A stretch of DNA of 64,000 nt. Source: Paguma larvata (Eukaryota; Chordata; Mammalia; Carnivora; Viverridae). The notes below the pieces were generated by a model. The model had not been told where the DNA came from. It worked only from the letters and a program-made list of their open reading frames with translations, and ran no database searches. Location: NCBI GenBank assembly GCA_030068075.1, contig CM057826.1:69537312-69601311 (forward strand), read 5' to 3'. Positions within the stretch are counted from its first letter, which is position 1. Every line of letters starts with the position of its first letter. Both the position numbers and the translations under genes were made by a program. Below are positions 11,262 through 22,549 of the stretch, piece after piece.

Positions 11262-11603
11262 AATGAATGAAAAAAGCCTCTCAATCTAGGTAAATAATTC
11301 CATAATAATAGTGGTTGGCCTTATTAAACTCTCTCTTTATTAAGTGATTAATGTTCCCTTGCAAATCTGGAAGAAGCAGTTGTATAAGAAAAGTATAACT
11401 TTTTCTTGTAAACCATATTTTAATTTTGGAATTTTTTACTATCATGTAAAATTTATCCCCCATATTAAAAAGTAAAAATAACAAATTTGCACAGTTGTTA
11501 ATTTAAAATTAGAATATACTTCTAGTATCACATCTAGTTCTTGTTCATAATGAGTAGTTAGAAATACAGAGATTATAATCTACATATTTAATTATAAATT
11601 TTA

Positions 11604-11807
11604 GGGGCATCTGGGTGGCTTAGTCAGTTAAGCGTCCGACTTAGGCTCAGATCATGATCTGACGGTTCGTGAGTTCGAGCCCCATGTCAGGCTCTGTGCT
11701 GACAGCATGGAGCCTGCTTCGGATTCTGTGTCTCCCTCTTCCTCTCGCCTCCTCCACCACTCTCTCTATCTCTGTCTCTCAAAAATGAATAAACATTATA
11801 AAAAATT
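11604..11807 (+). mobile_element. CAN/SINEC SINE, forward
   Basis: Starts GGGGCATCTGGGTGGCTTAG, with pol III A-box-like (TGGCTTAGTCAGT) and B-box-like (GAGTTCGAGCCCC) segments, then CTGTGCTGACAGC, GGAGCCTGCTTCGGATTC, CT-rich body and an A-rich tail. Several CpGs remain (GCGTCCGAC, TTCGAG), indicating moderate age. Confidence 0.93.
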
Positions 11808-11809
11808 AC

Positions 11810-13020
11810 TTATCCCATATACAGGTGTCTTAACTGAGATGACTTTTGAAACATTACATATTTGTTTGAGAATTAATTAATTTATACTTGGAATTATGCA
11901 TGAAAATATGATTTTCAATAAAATCTCATCACTACATATAGAAGTCCAGTTTGGTAAAAAATGTTCAAAGGATACTTGCTTTGAATAGACACGTATATAC
12001 ACAACCCCTCAACACATTCTACTTTACATGATCTAATAAAATTCAAGGATTCGGGTTTTTATCCTAATCATAATGATTCCAAGTCTCCTAAATTTGTCTT
12101 TTCTCTGTGGAGTTTCCTTCTGACAACAAGATTAAGAATTTCAGATGTGATTACACTGTTGAAGTAGTCACAATAACTACTGATACACAGAGAGGGAATT
12201 GAAATGTCTGGTCAGCCTGTCAAATGAGGCTTTCCTCCTCTGCCAATGCTGCTGTCAGCATCATTTAATTTTTCTGCTAGGTTTCAGCTCTCCAAGCAAG
12301 GTACTACTAAACGCAGGAATCATCTCTACAGACCCTTTCTAATGAAGGAAGAGTCACATTCACCGAGATCTTAGCCACCAACAGAAACCATTATCCTTAA
12401 TAATTCTTCAGTAACATTTCAAGCTCCTGGGGTCAGAAATACTTTGTCTTTCCCCCAGTGTTGGGTCACAGAAAGTGTTCCTACAATGCTTTTTCAGTTT
12501 GTATCCACATGTGCACATCCTTTTTACCCAGATTATGTGATGAGTGAGGCGCCTTTAATGCAGTACCAAGACCTGCCTAACTAGTGAGCTCATGTCACTC
12601 TTATAAAACTTTTCCCTTGGGGCCTTTGGGAATCTGAGACATCAGAAATTTTAAATACTTTAAATTTACATTAAAATAAGAATGTAGGAGTATCAATATT
12701 TTTTCTTGTCAGAAGAATCCTTGCCTCTTCTGATACTATTCTATACTCCAAATCACATATTCCAATGAATATGGGGGGCATAGTGAAATGACTCTTTCTT
12801 ATTACAGAATAAGGCTCACACCACTTCCTGAACGTAAAATCCACCCTTCACACTGTGTGCCATAGTCCACACATACACATCTGTAAGTAAAAATAAGGGC
12901 CACACTAGAGATTCCTGTAAGAGTAATGAGGACCTAGTTCTCAGGGCCATAAGCTAAAAATGGAAATGGTTGGTCATTTTCCCTTTTGATCATTTGCTTT
13001 GGAATTTAAGAAACCAAACA
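11810..13020. other. Unique sequence without recognised gene
   Basis: No repeat recognised. From about 12100 to 12650 the base composition is more balanced than in surrounding AT-rich DNA, with motifs such as GCTGTCAGCATCATTTAAT. Plausible conserved non-coding sequence, not provable here. Confidence 0.35.
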
Positions 13021-13029
13021 AATGATCAT

Positions 13030-13258
13030 AGTTGAAAAAAGAGAGTGGAAAACCAAGAAACAGACTCAAAAACAGAGAACAAACTGATGGTTACCAGAGG
13101 GGAGGTGGGGGGAGATGGGTGAAATAGGTGATGGGGATTAGGGAATATAATTGTGATGAGCACTGGGTGATGTATGGAATTGTTGAGTCATTAAATTGTA
13201 CACCTGAAACTAATATTACGCTGAATATTAACTACACTGAATAGAAACTTAAAAAAGA
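13030..13258 (+). mobile_element. 5'-truncated L1 3' UTR (carnivoran type)
   Basis: L1 3' end text: AACAGAGAACAAACTGATGG, TTACCAGAGGGGAGGTGGGG, GATGAGCACTGGGTGATGTA, TTGTACACCTGAAACTAATA and a terminal AAACTTAAAAAAGAAAAAG tail. It is separate from the next L1 fragment downstream, because its own tail precedes that fragment. Confidence 0.85.
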
Positions 13259-13399
13259 AAAAGAAGTGGGTGGTAATTTTCAATGTTCAGTTTTATTGAC
13301 AATTAGTATAATAATTATAATAAAAATAAAAATTCCATCTTACAAAGTGCCTTGTTTTGTGGTAGCTAAATATAATACAGTGGTCAGCCTGTGTTAGGG

Positions 13400-13470
13400 A
13401 CGGTGGTCATTTGCATACTTTTACTTAGCTTGACTCCATTTTATAAATGAAGAAATGTAACTAAGGTAGG
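13400..13470 (-). mobile_element. Possible MIR fragment, reverse
   Basis: CTCCATTTTATAAATGAAGAAATGTAACTAAGG recalls the complement of the MIR core (CCATTTTACAGATGAGGAAACTGAGGC), split here for length as CTCCATTTTATAAATG and AAGAAATGTAACTAAGG. Short and uncertain. Confidence 0.4.
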
Positions 13471-13539
13471 AAAGGAAAACAAAACACACAATCCAATCTG
13501 AAAAATGGGCAGAGGAACTAAATAGAATAGAAAAGAACA

Positions 13540-13590
13540 GGTATATCTTCTTTCAATAGGTATATCTTCTTTCTCTAAGGAAGATATACC
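13540..13590. repeat. Tandem 15-mer plus inverted copy (hairpin-like)
   Basis: GGTATATCTTCTTTC occurs at 13540-13554 and 13559-13573. The 11-bp reverse complement GAAGATATACC lies at 13580-13590. The right arm belongs to the normal L1 text (GAAGATATAC), so the two left copies are locally generated inverted duplications. Confidence 0.85.
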
Positions 13591-13999
13591 AGTGGCCATT
13601 TGGTAAAAAGGTCCTCAACATCAGTTATCATCAGGAAAGTGCAAATCAAAATCACAATGAAATATCACCTCACATCTGTTAGAAAGGCAGTCATCAAGAA
13701 TATGAGAGAAGTGTTGGTGAGAATGTGGAAATGGATGGATGAGAGCCTTCTTTCACTGTTGGTGGGAATGCTGATTGGTGCAGCCGCTGTAGATACAGTA
13801 TGGAAATACCTCAAAAATTAAAAATAGAACTACCCTATCATCCAACAATCCCACATCTGGATATCTATTCAAAATATATGTAAATAAAGTATCAAAGTGA
13901 TATCTTCATTCCGATGTTCATTTCATCATTACTCACAATAGCCAAGATATGGAAGCCTAGGTCTTTATCAAGGATGAATGGATTAAAAAAATGTGACTT

Positions 14000-14002
<3 letters not shown>

Positions 14003-14039
<37 letters not shown>

Positions 14040-14058
14040 CATATGCATACATATATAT

Positions 14059-14108
<50 letters not shown>
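14003..14108. repeat. Compound (CA)n-(TA)n-(CA)n microsatellite
   Basis: A CA run to about 14032, a TA-rich bridge (ATATATACATATGCATAC type), a second CA run from about 14063 to 14100, then TATATAT. Purine-pyrimidine alternation makes it Z-DNA-prone and highly mutable. Confidence 0.95.
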
Positions 14109-14339
14109 GTAATATTATTCAACCACGGCAAAGAAGGAATTCTGCCACTTCCAACAACAATGATCTGGAGGGCATTATGCCAAGTGAAATAAACCAGAGA
14201 AGAAAATGACATGCACTGCATGGTAGCACTTATAAGTAGCATCTGAAATAAAAGTCAGACTCAGAGAAACAGAGAGTAGAGAAATGGTTGCCAGGGGCGG
14301 GCGGGAAAATTAGGACAGGTTTGTAAAAGGAAAAAAAAT

Positions 14340-17300
14340 CTATATATACCTTTAATTAATCAAACATTATTTTTTTAAAAAGTAAATATATCATTTTACT
14401 TTTGAAACCATCCCAAGTTCAGTATATTGATTATGTATTCACTTTGTGGCATCAATATATTACCAAAGTGACTTTTAAAAGCACTTAACAGGAAAGAGAA
14501 TAAACAGGATCCAGTACAATTACTTTTGAGATACATAGAAGAGGTCAGAGGTTGAATTCATTTTATTTAATAGATTATTTAAATCTATTGTACAAATATT
14601 AACATTATTTCACTAGTGAGTAGGATAAGGGGTGGGTTAGCCTAAAGGATACATTTGAAATAGAATCAGATTACATTTCACAGTATCAGACAGGAGGAGA
14701 TATATCTGAGAATTTGTTTCTTGTTCTGACATTTAAACTCAGCTCTGGCCTTTTAAAATGCTAAAATGTCTAAGTGTTATGTTGACTCAGTTGCTTTGCT
14801 GGATTCTGTTGCTTAAAGGGAATAGAAGTCTTAATGGGAAGCTACCAAAGTCATAATTCATATCCCGCTTTTATCAGCAGACTGTCAAGGTGGCAAGCAC
14901 AGGCTTGAAAAATAAGTGTGTTGTGTCATCATCATAAAGGAAAGTTTTAGTTGCTGAACCTGAGGCTTCTGCACCCCACACATTATATCAAGCAGTTTTG
15001 GTGGCCTTTTGATCTGTCACAACAAGGAGTAACTTTTCTTAAAGTGATACTGGCCCAAACCTTGTTGAGGAAACAATATACAGGGGCCACTCACATGAAC
15101 AGTATTTGTGTTTCCCTCTCAACATCAGCGGGAGATGGGGTAAGGGATAGTGAAAGTTTCCTATGTCAGAAATACCACAGATTGCTAATGAAAAAGTGTG
15201 TCATACATTCCAGCCTGAGAAAGTCTGAAAACAAAAATGATTGACCTCGTAAGCAGAAGTCTAGGGAAAGCAGGAATACCCATCTATGCCAGTGGGATCC
15301 TTTATTTTACTAGAGCAGCTTTCAACCATGGTTGTTTGAAAGCTCTCAACAGCGTCTCAAGAAGCTCTCATTTCTCCTGTAGGTAGGTGGTAAGTAAATG
15401 CCGTTCATTAGCTCTTTCAAAACAGAGTGAAAACACTCTTTGCTGTAGATGGCTTTCTGAAAGAGATAAAGGAGAAAGAGTTTGAAAGAAGGTTTTACTT
15501 TATTTTCATTTCTTTAACTTCCATTCTCATGGAAGAAGAGAAGAATTGACCACATGAATTCATGTCATACAGTGTTGGCACTGGATTTGTTAAATGCAGG
15601 ACAAATGTACTGTAGGGATGGGTTGGAAGGACCCTGATAGGATAAAAAAAAAAATCCTCTTGTATAATACTCTTCAAGCATCTTGTAATTATCTTTTATA
15701 CGAGTATCACTTATAATTAACATACACAAACATAGGATTTATGAAGATGGGAACAGTGCGGTTCCCTGCTCTGATTTCAGGGATTTGCACTGGGCCAAGT
15801 GCATTTTAGGAGTTCAGGTAATATTTGTAAAATGTTTGAAGAAATAGCCTATGGCATTTTTGGCACATTTTACCCAATTTTTGTCTTTAAATATTTTTAC
15901 ATATTCTATTTTATTTCGCTTAGCTTAGAACTCATGAATTGGCCTCTCTCCCCAGAAGCTATTTTTTTTTTTTTTTTTTTTACTTTCCTTTCATTGCAGG
16001 AGACACTCGAGGTACCCATTATTCTATCTATGTATCCAATAGCTTCTTTCCTTAACAAAGCAAAATATTGAGGTTCTTTTCTGTGGAAATATTTTCTTGG
16101 AAAGACTGAGTAGAGGCTTTGGTACAATCTCAAATGCGCTACCAATCTAGATAATCATCATGTATGTATCTGAGCAATCTACCAATTTTGTGTGTATATT
16201 TAAAGCAGTTGTCTCATGTATATCTTTCACTCTTTCTTAACTCGATTGTAGACATCTAATAGGAATACTGAGTGTATCTACATCTGCAAGATTATATCTT
16301 CTTAATTTACTTTTGTAAATCAATATTATTAACTGTATTGTATGGACTTATCCTTGTTACTTTTGTTTCTTTAAATCAATTAATCTTTGTAGTTATCATT
16401 CCTAGATTCAGTAAGAAAAATATATTTGTATATGGCTCTTATTCTCTGTTTAAATTAGAGAATTTTACTTTATCCAACCAGGTGTCTGATCTTAGACATT
16501 TAGAATGATTTCATTCTTTTGATAATTAAATGTACTTTGTAAAGTCTTATTTCAAAAAATCAAAAGAGAATGAGTTTAATTTCAGTTATTGCTTTTCATT
16601 GTTCAGGTTATAAATCATTTCTTTATAACATGTGATTGCGGAATTTATTTTAAACTTGTTTATGGTAATATAGTGGGGCTTAAAGTTAAGTGTGATGACC
16701 GGGATGAAATCATTTGAGATTAGAGTTTGAGTTATTAGAATGCTGGGTAACACCTTCCTTAACATTTTTGACATGCGCTTGTTGATGGGATGTAGACTCA
16801 GTAATAATGAAGAAACCTTGCTACTAATTCACGATATTCATTATAGTTGAAGTTGACTTGTATAAACAGAATCAACGTTTATATTTGTCATTATTACAGA
16901 ATACAAGTTAAATATATCTAAACTCGTTTAAAGAAAAAATATAATTTCATTAGACTCTATTCTGAATCTTTTTATGAAGTTTCAAAAGAAGACAGTATAT
17001 GGTAAAATTTTCTTCCATCTTAACTCCAGGGGCATTGTTAAGTTCGCCTAACACATTTTGTAGACTGAAAAAAAAAGTTTACCTTTGTCATTACCTTTAT
17101 AACGATTAACTGAATACATGCAAAATACTATATTAAATATTAACATGTTTTCAGACTGAATGTTCTCAGTCAAGAGCTTTGAATTATCTGTAGGACAATG
17201 AAAATTGAAACAAATTAAGCAGAAAATTAATTCAAAATTAGTAAATTAATGGGCTGTAATTATTTTTTAATTGAACTCTGACTTGAATTATAAACCTAAA

Positions 17301-19120
17301 AATGTTAGAGGGGAAAAATGTTGTATTTCATTAGAACTCTAAACTGTTTCTATGTTAAAGAAAGGTAGCTTTCCAACAATTTTTTTATTTTTATATTTTT
17401 GAGTTCGGTGTGTATGTAGCAGAGGATGTCAGTGTTCCACCTGGATGTTTTCAGGTCTCTTTACATTTTCATGCCGTGCTTTTACTTCTAATGGCCGATA
17501 TTTGCAAGAAGAGCTAGAGATAACTAGGCATTCTGTATGTTTGTCATAGGGTTCTGTGTTTCTCTTGTTGCTCTTGTGTGTCACAGCTCTGAGTATGACA
17601 CAATTTATGCCATGGCAAGGCACAAATGATGCCTGGCACACATCTGTCCTTATGAGATCTTGCTTTGCTACACAGCTCTTATGTCTGCATGAGTCTGATG
17701 AGTATGTTTGCATATTATGTATATGGAAAAGAGCAGGAGTGGGGAAGAGTGAGTGAGGATTGATACAGATGTTTGTATCCGAAATTTTCCTAAGTAGTAA
17801 GAAATGTTCTACGTCAGGAAAGAATATGATGGGCCAAGTCTGTGCTTGAATGTCTGTTATGAGGATACAGAAAGTCCAACAATTCCATAAGTCAAATGAA
17901 TACCAGTGTCCGTTGGTAGTGACCTGGTACCGAAGGGAAAAAGGAAATTCACACAAATTAATTCCTTAGATTATTACTGTTTCTTGTAAATCACTTGTGG
18001 ATTCACAGCATAACCTCTAAAAGTCTCCATTGCTTGTTTCATTTTCTTTGCTTATCAGAGGCATAGCAAGACTACACAGGAAAGATACAGAAGTCCTGTC
18101 TGATATTCAAGCCAAACAATGGTTCTGTCAGTCAGAAAAGGACATGCGACTCCCAAAAGTCTTACTATTTTGATTCTCTAAAGAATTGTTGAAACAAATT
18201 CAACAAATATATACAGAATGATTAAAAATAATATTTAACTTTTCTAGGTTCTGGTCTCTAAAACGCCAAGGTGTTATCAGTGCTTTTAATCTTAGCTGTT
18301 CATAGAACTTCTGAAAAAAAAAAAAAGTTTATTTCCAGCTTCCCTGTTATTGAAAGTAATTCTGTTTCCATTAAACCCTCAGTGTATGTGTTTGTCAATT
18401 TGAGACACCAGTGCAAATTTAATTAAATAATCTTAAATACATGTACTTAAAAGCCACATGAAGAAATTAAGGTCCAGCCATTCACCTGCAACTGCTTAAT
18501 TTATGCTGGGTTCTATTTAATTGAAAGTCAGTAACCTGGAAAGGAAAAGAATATTCACTTGAGATTGTATTAGAAACTGTAGAGCATGATCAATTGCATG
18601 ATTCACAAGTGTGTCTGTTTACTACTTTGTTTCAGTTTAAAGTAACACTTTTTGTCTTCTTGAAATATGTGTAACAAATGTATGTGCCATTTTAAAGTAA
18701 TATTAAAATTACCAATATTTTAAATTATGTTTGAAAGCAAATATACATATAAACTATCAAAAGCTACTCGTACTAATGCCACACATATTTCAGTTTTTAG
18801 TTATATTTTATTGCGAGGTATATAAAATATTTTTAAAACATTTATTTTTAACATCATACTAAAGAGAGAACTAAAATTATGCCTTAAGCATGAGGTCTCT
18901 TACTTGAACCCACATGAATATTGTTTTTACATAAGCTTTGTGTTTAGTAATCATCCTGTATCATTTAGTTGAGTCTTGTCTTTTATCTCTATCATCCGTG
19001 AATATACTTGTGCTCAGTGGAAGGCATAACAAATCAAAGTATTTTCACCTATTACAATTTTAAAAATCGTTTAACTGCAACAGAGATTTATCTAACTGGG
19101 AAGGAGATTCTTACAACGTT
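14340..19120. other. Long AT-rich single-copy stretch
   Basis: No repeat family and no credible gene recognised in about 4.8 kb. A T-run lies at 15962-15980. The longest open frame of the window is on the minus strand at 17429-17956, but it begins with TTG and its first ATG would be near codon 81; see findings. Confidence 0.4.
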
Positions 19121-19124
19121 TCCT

Positions 19125-19340
19125 AGTGAGGACGCTTGGAGTCTCGAGCTAGAATATTAGGCCTATATTTACTGTGTGGTTTTGGATAAATTGCTTGGCT
19201 TCTCTGTGCCTCAATTCCTTTATTGTAAAAATGACATAGTAACTAGAATATATTATTATTTACTTTTATTTGAGATGATTTTCTGTAATAATACAGGAGA
19301 AACATGGTAGTAAATACTTAAAAGTTAAAAAAAAACTTGT
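19125..19340 (+). mobile_element. MIR SINE, forward
   Basis: TGTGTGGTTTTGGATAAATTGC followed by TTGGCTTCTCTGTGCCTCAATTCC and TTTATTGTAAAAATGACATAG reproduces the MIR core order (GTGACCTTGGGCAAGT, CTCTGTGCCTCAGTTTCC, CTGTAAAATGG) with many substitutions. Confidence 0.65.
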
Positions 19341-19448
19341 GAGGGTCTTTATCATATGTATGATGTAGAGTTGGGATATGAAAGCTGTAAGGGGAGCCAA
19401 GATGTCATTTTTTTTGTATGGAATATTGAGCAAGATTAACTTACTTTT

Positions 19449-19467
19449 TTAAATGTTTTTATTTATG

Positions 19468-19499
<32 letters not shown>

Positions 19500-19657
19500 C
19501 AAGGGAGGGGCAGAGAGAGGGGAATACAGAATCCCAAGCAGGCCCATGCTGTCAGCACAGAGCCCAGTTTGGGGCTCAAACTCACAGACTGTAAGATCAT
19601 GACCTCACCTGAAACCAAGAGTTGGATGCTTAACTGACTGAGCCACGCAGGCACCCC
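19449..19657 (-). mobile_element. CAN SINE, reverse
   Basis: AAATGTTTTTATTTATGTTT tail complement, expanded GA tract, GCTGTCAGCACAGAGCCC, and head ending CTGAGCCACGCAGGCACCCC. Flanks carry a rough repeat (AAGATTAACTTACTTT before, AAGAATTTTAACTTTC after), a decayed target-site duplication. Confidence 0.9.
19471..19499. repeat. (GA)n tract in SINE body
   Basis: A pure GA run of about 14 units expanded within the complement of the SINE CT-rich segment. Confidence 0.9.
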
Positions 19658-19797
19658 AAGAATTTTAACTTTCTTAAACATCAGTTTCCAATTTTTTTTT
19701 CTCATAGACTCATTGAATAAATGGAATAATGTATTTTTGAATTACTTATAAGTTATAAAGTACAAGACATCCTTTTCTTTTTCCCTTTTCTATATTA

Positions 19798-19970
19798 AAG
19801 GGAGAATGAGCGCAGGTCGGGGAGAGGGGTTGAGGGAGTGACAGAGAGAATCTTAAGTAGCCTCCAGACTCAGCACAGAGCCTCATGTGGGGCTCAATCC
19901 CACGACCCTGTGATCATAATCTGATCCCAAATCAAAAGTCGGATGCTCAACTGAGCCACCCATGTGTCTC
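19798..19970 (-). mobile_element. Diverged CAN SINE, reverse
   Basis: GGGGAGAGGGGTTGAGGGAG body, ACTCAGCACAGAGCCTC, GTGGGGCTCAATCCCACGACC and a head ending ACTGAGCCACCCATGTGTCTC. It lies only about 140 bp from the previous SINE in the same orientation. The A-tail complement is missing or degraded. Confidence 0.8.
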
Positions 19971-19974
19971 CAAG

Positions 19975-20675
19975 GGTTGCATCTTAATTTAATATTAATA
20001 ATAGTAATCACCAAGATCTGGTCATGTCATGTTTCTTTGGTAAGCAATTCTTTTCAGACCTGACAAGCTTTTACAAAAGTTAACTAAATTAACATAAAAA
20101 TCACAAAATATCATGGAGTACTGGATTCTACCAAAAAATATGGCTACTGTATGATGAATTTGGAAATTAGATCATGTAATCAGAGGCTCAGTTGCTAACT
20201 TATTACAATTAAGTTCTATTTCATGGTATGTTTATTAAATACACGTACATAGCCTTTTACAACTATGACAGCATAGCTAGTGTTATAATCGTTGGTACCT
20301 GAACTTTCAATTAATCGGATATTCTAAAGTTTCAGATTATTTGCTTAAGAAGGGATGCGATCATCCTGAGTATGAAACCTAGCAAAGATTGAGTTTATAT
20401 GCCTCAGGTAATGTATTTTTTATCATATGCCAATAAATTGTACTATTTTCATAAGTCACAACACAAAAAAGCATGAAGCATTTGGGCTAGATCTTAGATT
20501 TGTTTTTGAGATTAACTGGCAGATTGATGAGTCCAAGAACTAGATTTCCCTTTTGGGAGGACAGAGGAACACAGAGAAGAAAATGCTTTGTGATGTTTTT
20601 TCTTTCATGCTTTCTGTGAGTCTTCCTGTGGCTGATAGTTTTCTCTAATGTCTTCTCTTCCTCATAGGCTTACCC
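19975..20675. other. AT-rich unique sequence
   Basis: No repeat or gene was recognised. Confidence 0.35.
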
Positions 20676-20679
20676 TCAG

Positions 20680-22545
20680 GGGAAAATATTTTACCAGAGT
20701 CTAACCTGCTGGGTTTTTTCAGGAAACCAAACTTTCTGGGTAAAGGGAAATGTACAACTCCAGTGCTTCCACCTATCCTGTCCTACCTAAGGAGAGAAAA
20801 ACAAAACAAAAACACCTGAGAGCTATGGTGAAATTCACTATCCAAGGACCTAGGTTGTCCAAAAGATTGAGGTATACTTATAAACTATATAATGGTTCCC
20901 CTTTCTCCACCCCCCGCAACCACGTTATTAAAGACCTATTACAATTCCTTTTACCTATAACATCATGTTCTTCTTTCACCAAAAAAAAAAAAAAAATACA
21001 AGATAATAACAAAACCATTTGACTGCATGAGCATCAGAACCAGAATCAGATATGGCAGATGTTGGAATTATTAGACTAGGAATATATGACTATATAATTA
21101 ATCTTTTAAGGGATTTAATGGGGAAAAAAGTAGACAACATGCAAGAACAGAAGGTTAATGTAAGCAAAGAGATAGGAATTCTAAGAAAGAATACAAAAGA
21201 AGTGCTAGAGATCAAAAACACTGTAACAGAAATGAAGAATGTCTTTGATGAGCTCATTAGGAGACTGGACACAGGTAAGAATCTCTGAGTTTGGGGATGT
21301 GACAGAAGAAACTTGTAAAACTGAAGTGAGATATGAGAAAAACAGTGATAAAAAATACACTGAAAAACAAAATAATAAAGGCAATAGAGTGGAGCAAAGA
21401 TAGTGTCTTCAATCAATGGCACTGGAACAAATGGACATTCTCATGCAAAAAAAATGAGTCTAGACACCAATCTTATAATTTCCACAAAAATTAACTCACA
21501 GTGAATCATAGATATAAATGTAAAATGCAAAACTATAAAAATTTTAGCAGATAACCTAGGAAAAACACTAGATAACTTTAGATAAGCCAACAAATATATG
21601 ATTCATAAAAGAAATAATTGATAAGTTGGACTTTATTAACATTAAAAACTTTGGTTTTGAGATAAACAATTTCAAGAGAATTAGAAAACAAGCCATAGTT
21701 TGGGAGAAAGTATTTCTGAAAGAAACATCTGATAAAAAAAATGTTGCTCAAATTCCACAAAGAACTCTTAAAACTCAACAGAAAGAAAACCAATAAACTT
21801 ATGTAAAAAGGACCAAAGTCCTTAGCAGACACTTCACCAAAGAAGTACAGATGACAGATAAACATAATGGAAAGATAGTTCACATAACACATCATCAAAT
21901 AAAGGCAAATTAAAACAAAGAGATGCTTACTGTTAGAATGGCTAAGTCTGGAACATTGAAAACACCAAATTCTGGTGATGATGTGGAACAATAGAAATTT
22001 TCATACGTTCTCCCGAGAATGTAAAATGGTACAGCTAGCTTGGACAACTCTTACTATGCAATCCAGCAATTGTGCTTATTGGTATTTACCCAAAAGAGGA
22101 AAAAATTATGTCCACACAAAAACCTGCACATGGGTGTCTATAGCATCTTTATTCATAACTGCCCAAACTGGGAAGCAAGCACAACTTCCTTTAAGTAGGT
22201 GAATGAATAAATAAACTGTGGTACATCAGATAATTGAATATTATTAGTACTAAGAGTAAATGCTTTATCAAGCTGTGAAAAAACATGCAGGAACCTTAAA
22301 TACATTTTCCTAAGTGAAATACATTTTACTAATGTATAAAAGATAAAACTGTGGAGACAATAAAAAGATCAATAGTTGCCAGTGGTGGAGGGGGAGAGGT
22401 GAATAGGTAGAACACAGTGGATTTTTAGGGTAGTGGAATTCTCTCTGTGATACCACGATATGCATTTGTCTAAAAACATTGAATGATACGACATCAATTA
22501 TGAACTCTTAGGTAAATTAAAACACTTTCTGAAAATAAATATTTT
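20680..22545 (+). mobile_element. L1 with ORF1 joined directly to ORF2 end (HAL1-like)
   Basis: At 20720-21380 the sequence follows old L1 5' UTR/ORF1: TCCTTTTACCTATAACATC, CATCAGAACCAGAATCAGAT, ATGGCAGATGTTGGAATTAT, GTAGACAACATGCAAGAACAG and the ORF1 coiled-coil. At about 21380-21400 it jumps to ORF2 C-terminal text (GCAATAGAGTGGAGCAAAGA, then ATCAATGGCACTGGAAC). It then runs through AGCAGACACTTCACCAAAG and AGCATCTTTATTCATAACTG to a 3' UTR (AGTTGCCAGTGGTGGAGG). Endonuclease and reverse-transcriptase regions are absent. Either a half-L1 (HAL1) type element or an internal deletion. Dead, with many stops. Confidence 0.72.
21052..21285 (+). pseudogene. L1 ORF1 coiled-coil remnant
   Basis: A 78-codon open stretch starting at an ATG resembles the L1 ORF1 N-terminal coiled-coil: heptad-like hydrophobics and motifs such as KVDNMQEQ, EIKNTVTEMKN and LIRRLDTG. 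ORF1p is an RNA-binding chaperone that packages L1 RNA. Here the RRM and C-terminal domains are missing because the frame ends and the sequence jumps to ORF2. It is a relic, not a functional gene. Confidence 0.65.
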
Positions 22546-22549
22546 TTAA

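Larger units (their letters stand above)
13485..14335 (+). mobile_element. Old L1 3' end (ORF2 C-terminal region)
   Basis: L1 ORF2 landmarks in order: AAAAATGGGCAGAGGAACT, GGCCATTTGGTAAAAAGGTCC, CTCAACATCAGTTATCATCAGG, TTCACTGTTGGTGGGAATGC, AATAGAACTACCCTATCATCC and ACTCACAATAGCCAAGATATGG, then a 3' UTR remnant with ATGGTTGCCAGGGGCGGG. The frame is broken. It contains a local inverted duplication (13540-13590) and a long compound microsatellite (14003-14108). Confidence 0.82.

Noticed and set aside
13892..14242. Open frames of about 90-116 codons over the CA/TA microsatellite
   Set aside because: Dinucleotide repeats lack stops in several frames; they produce HTHTHT or VCVCVC peptides only.
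15960..16071. Strong acceptor-like tract (T-run, then TTTCATTGCAG) before a 24-codon frame
   Set aside because: The T-run is a homopolymer, the frame ends quickly, and no polyadenylation or other exon support was seen.
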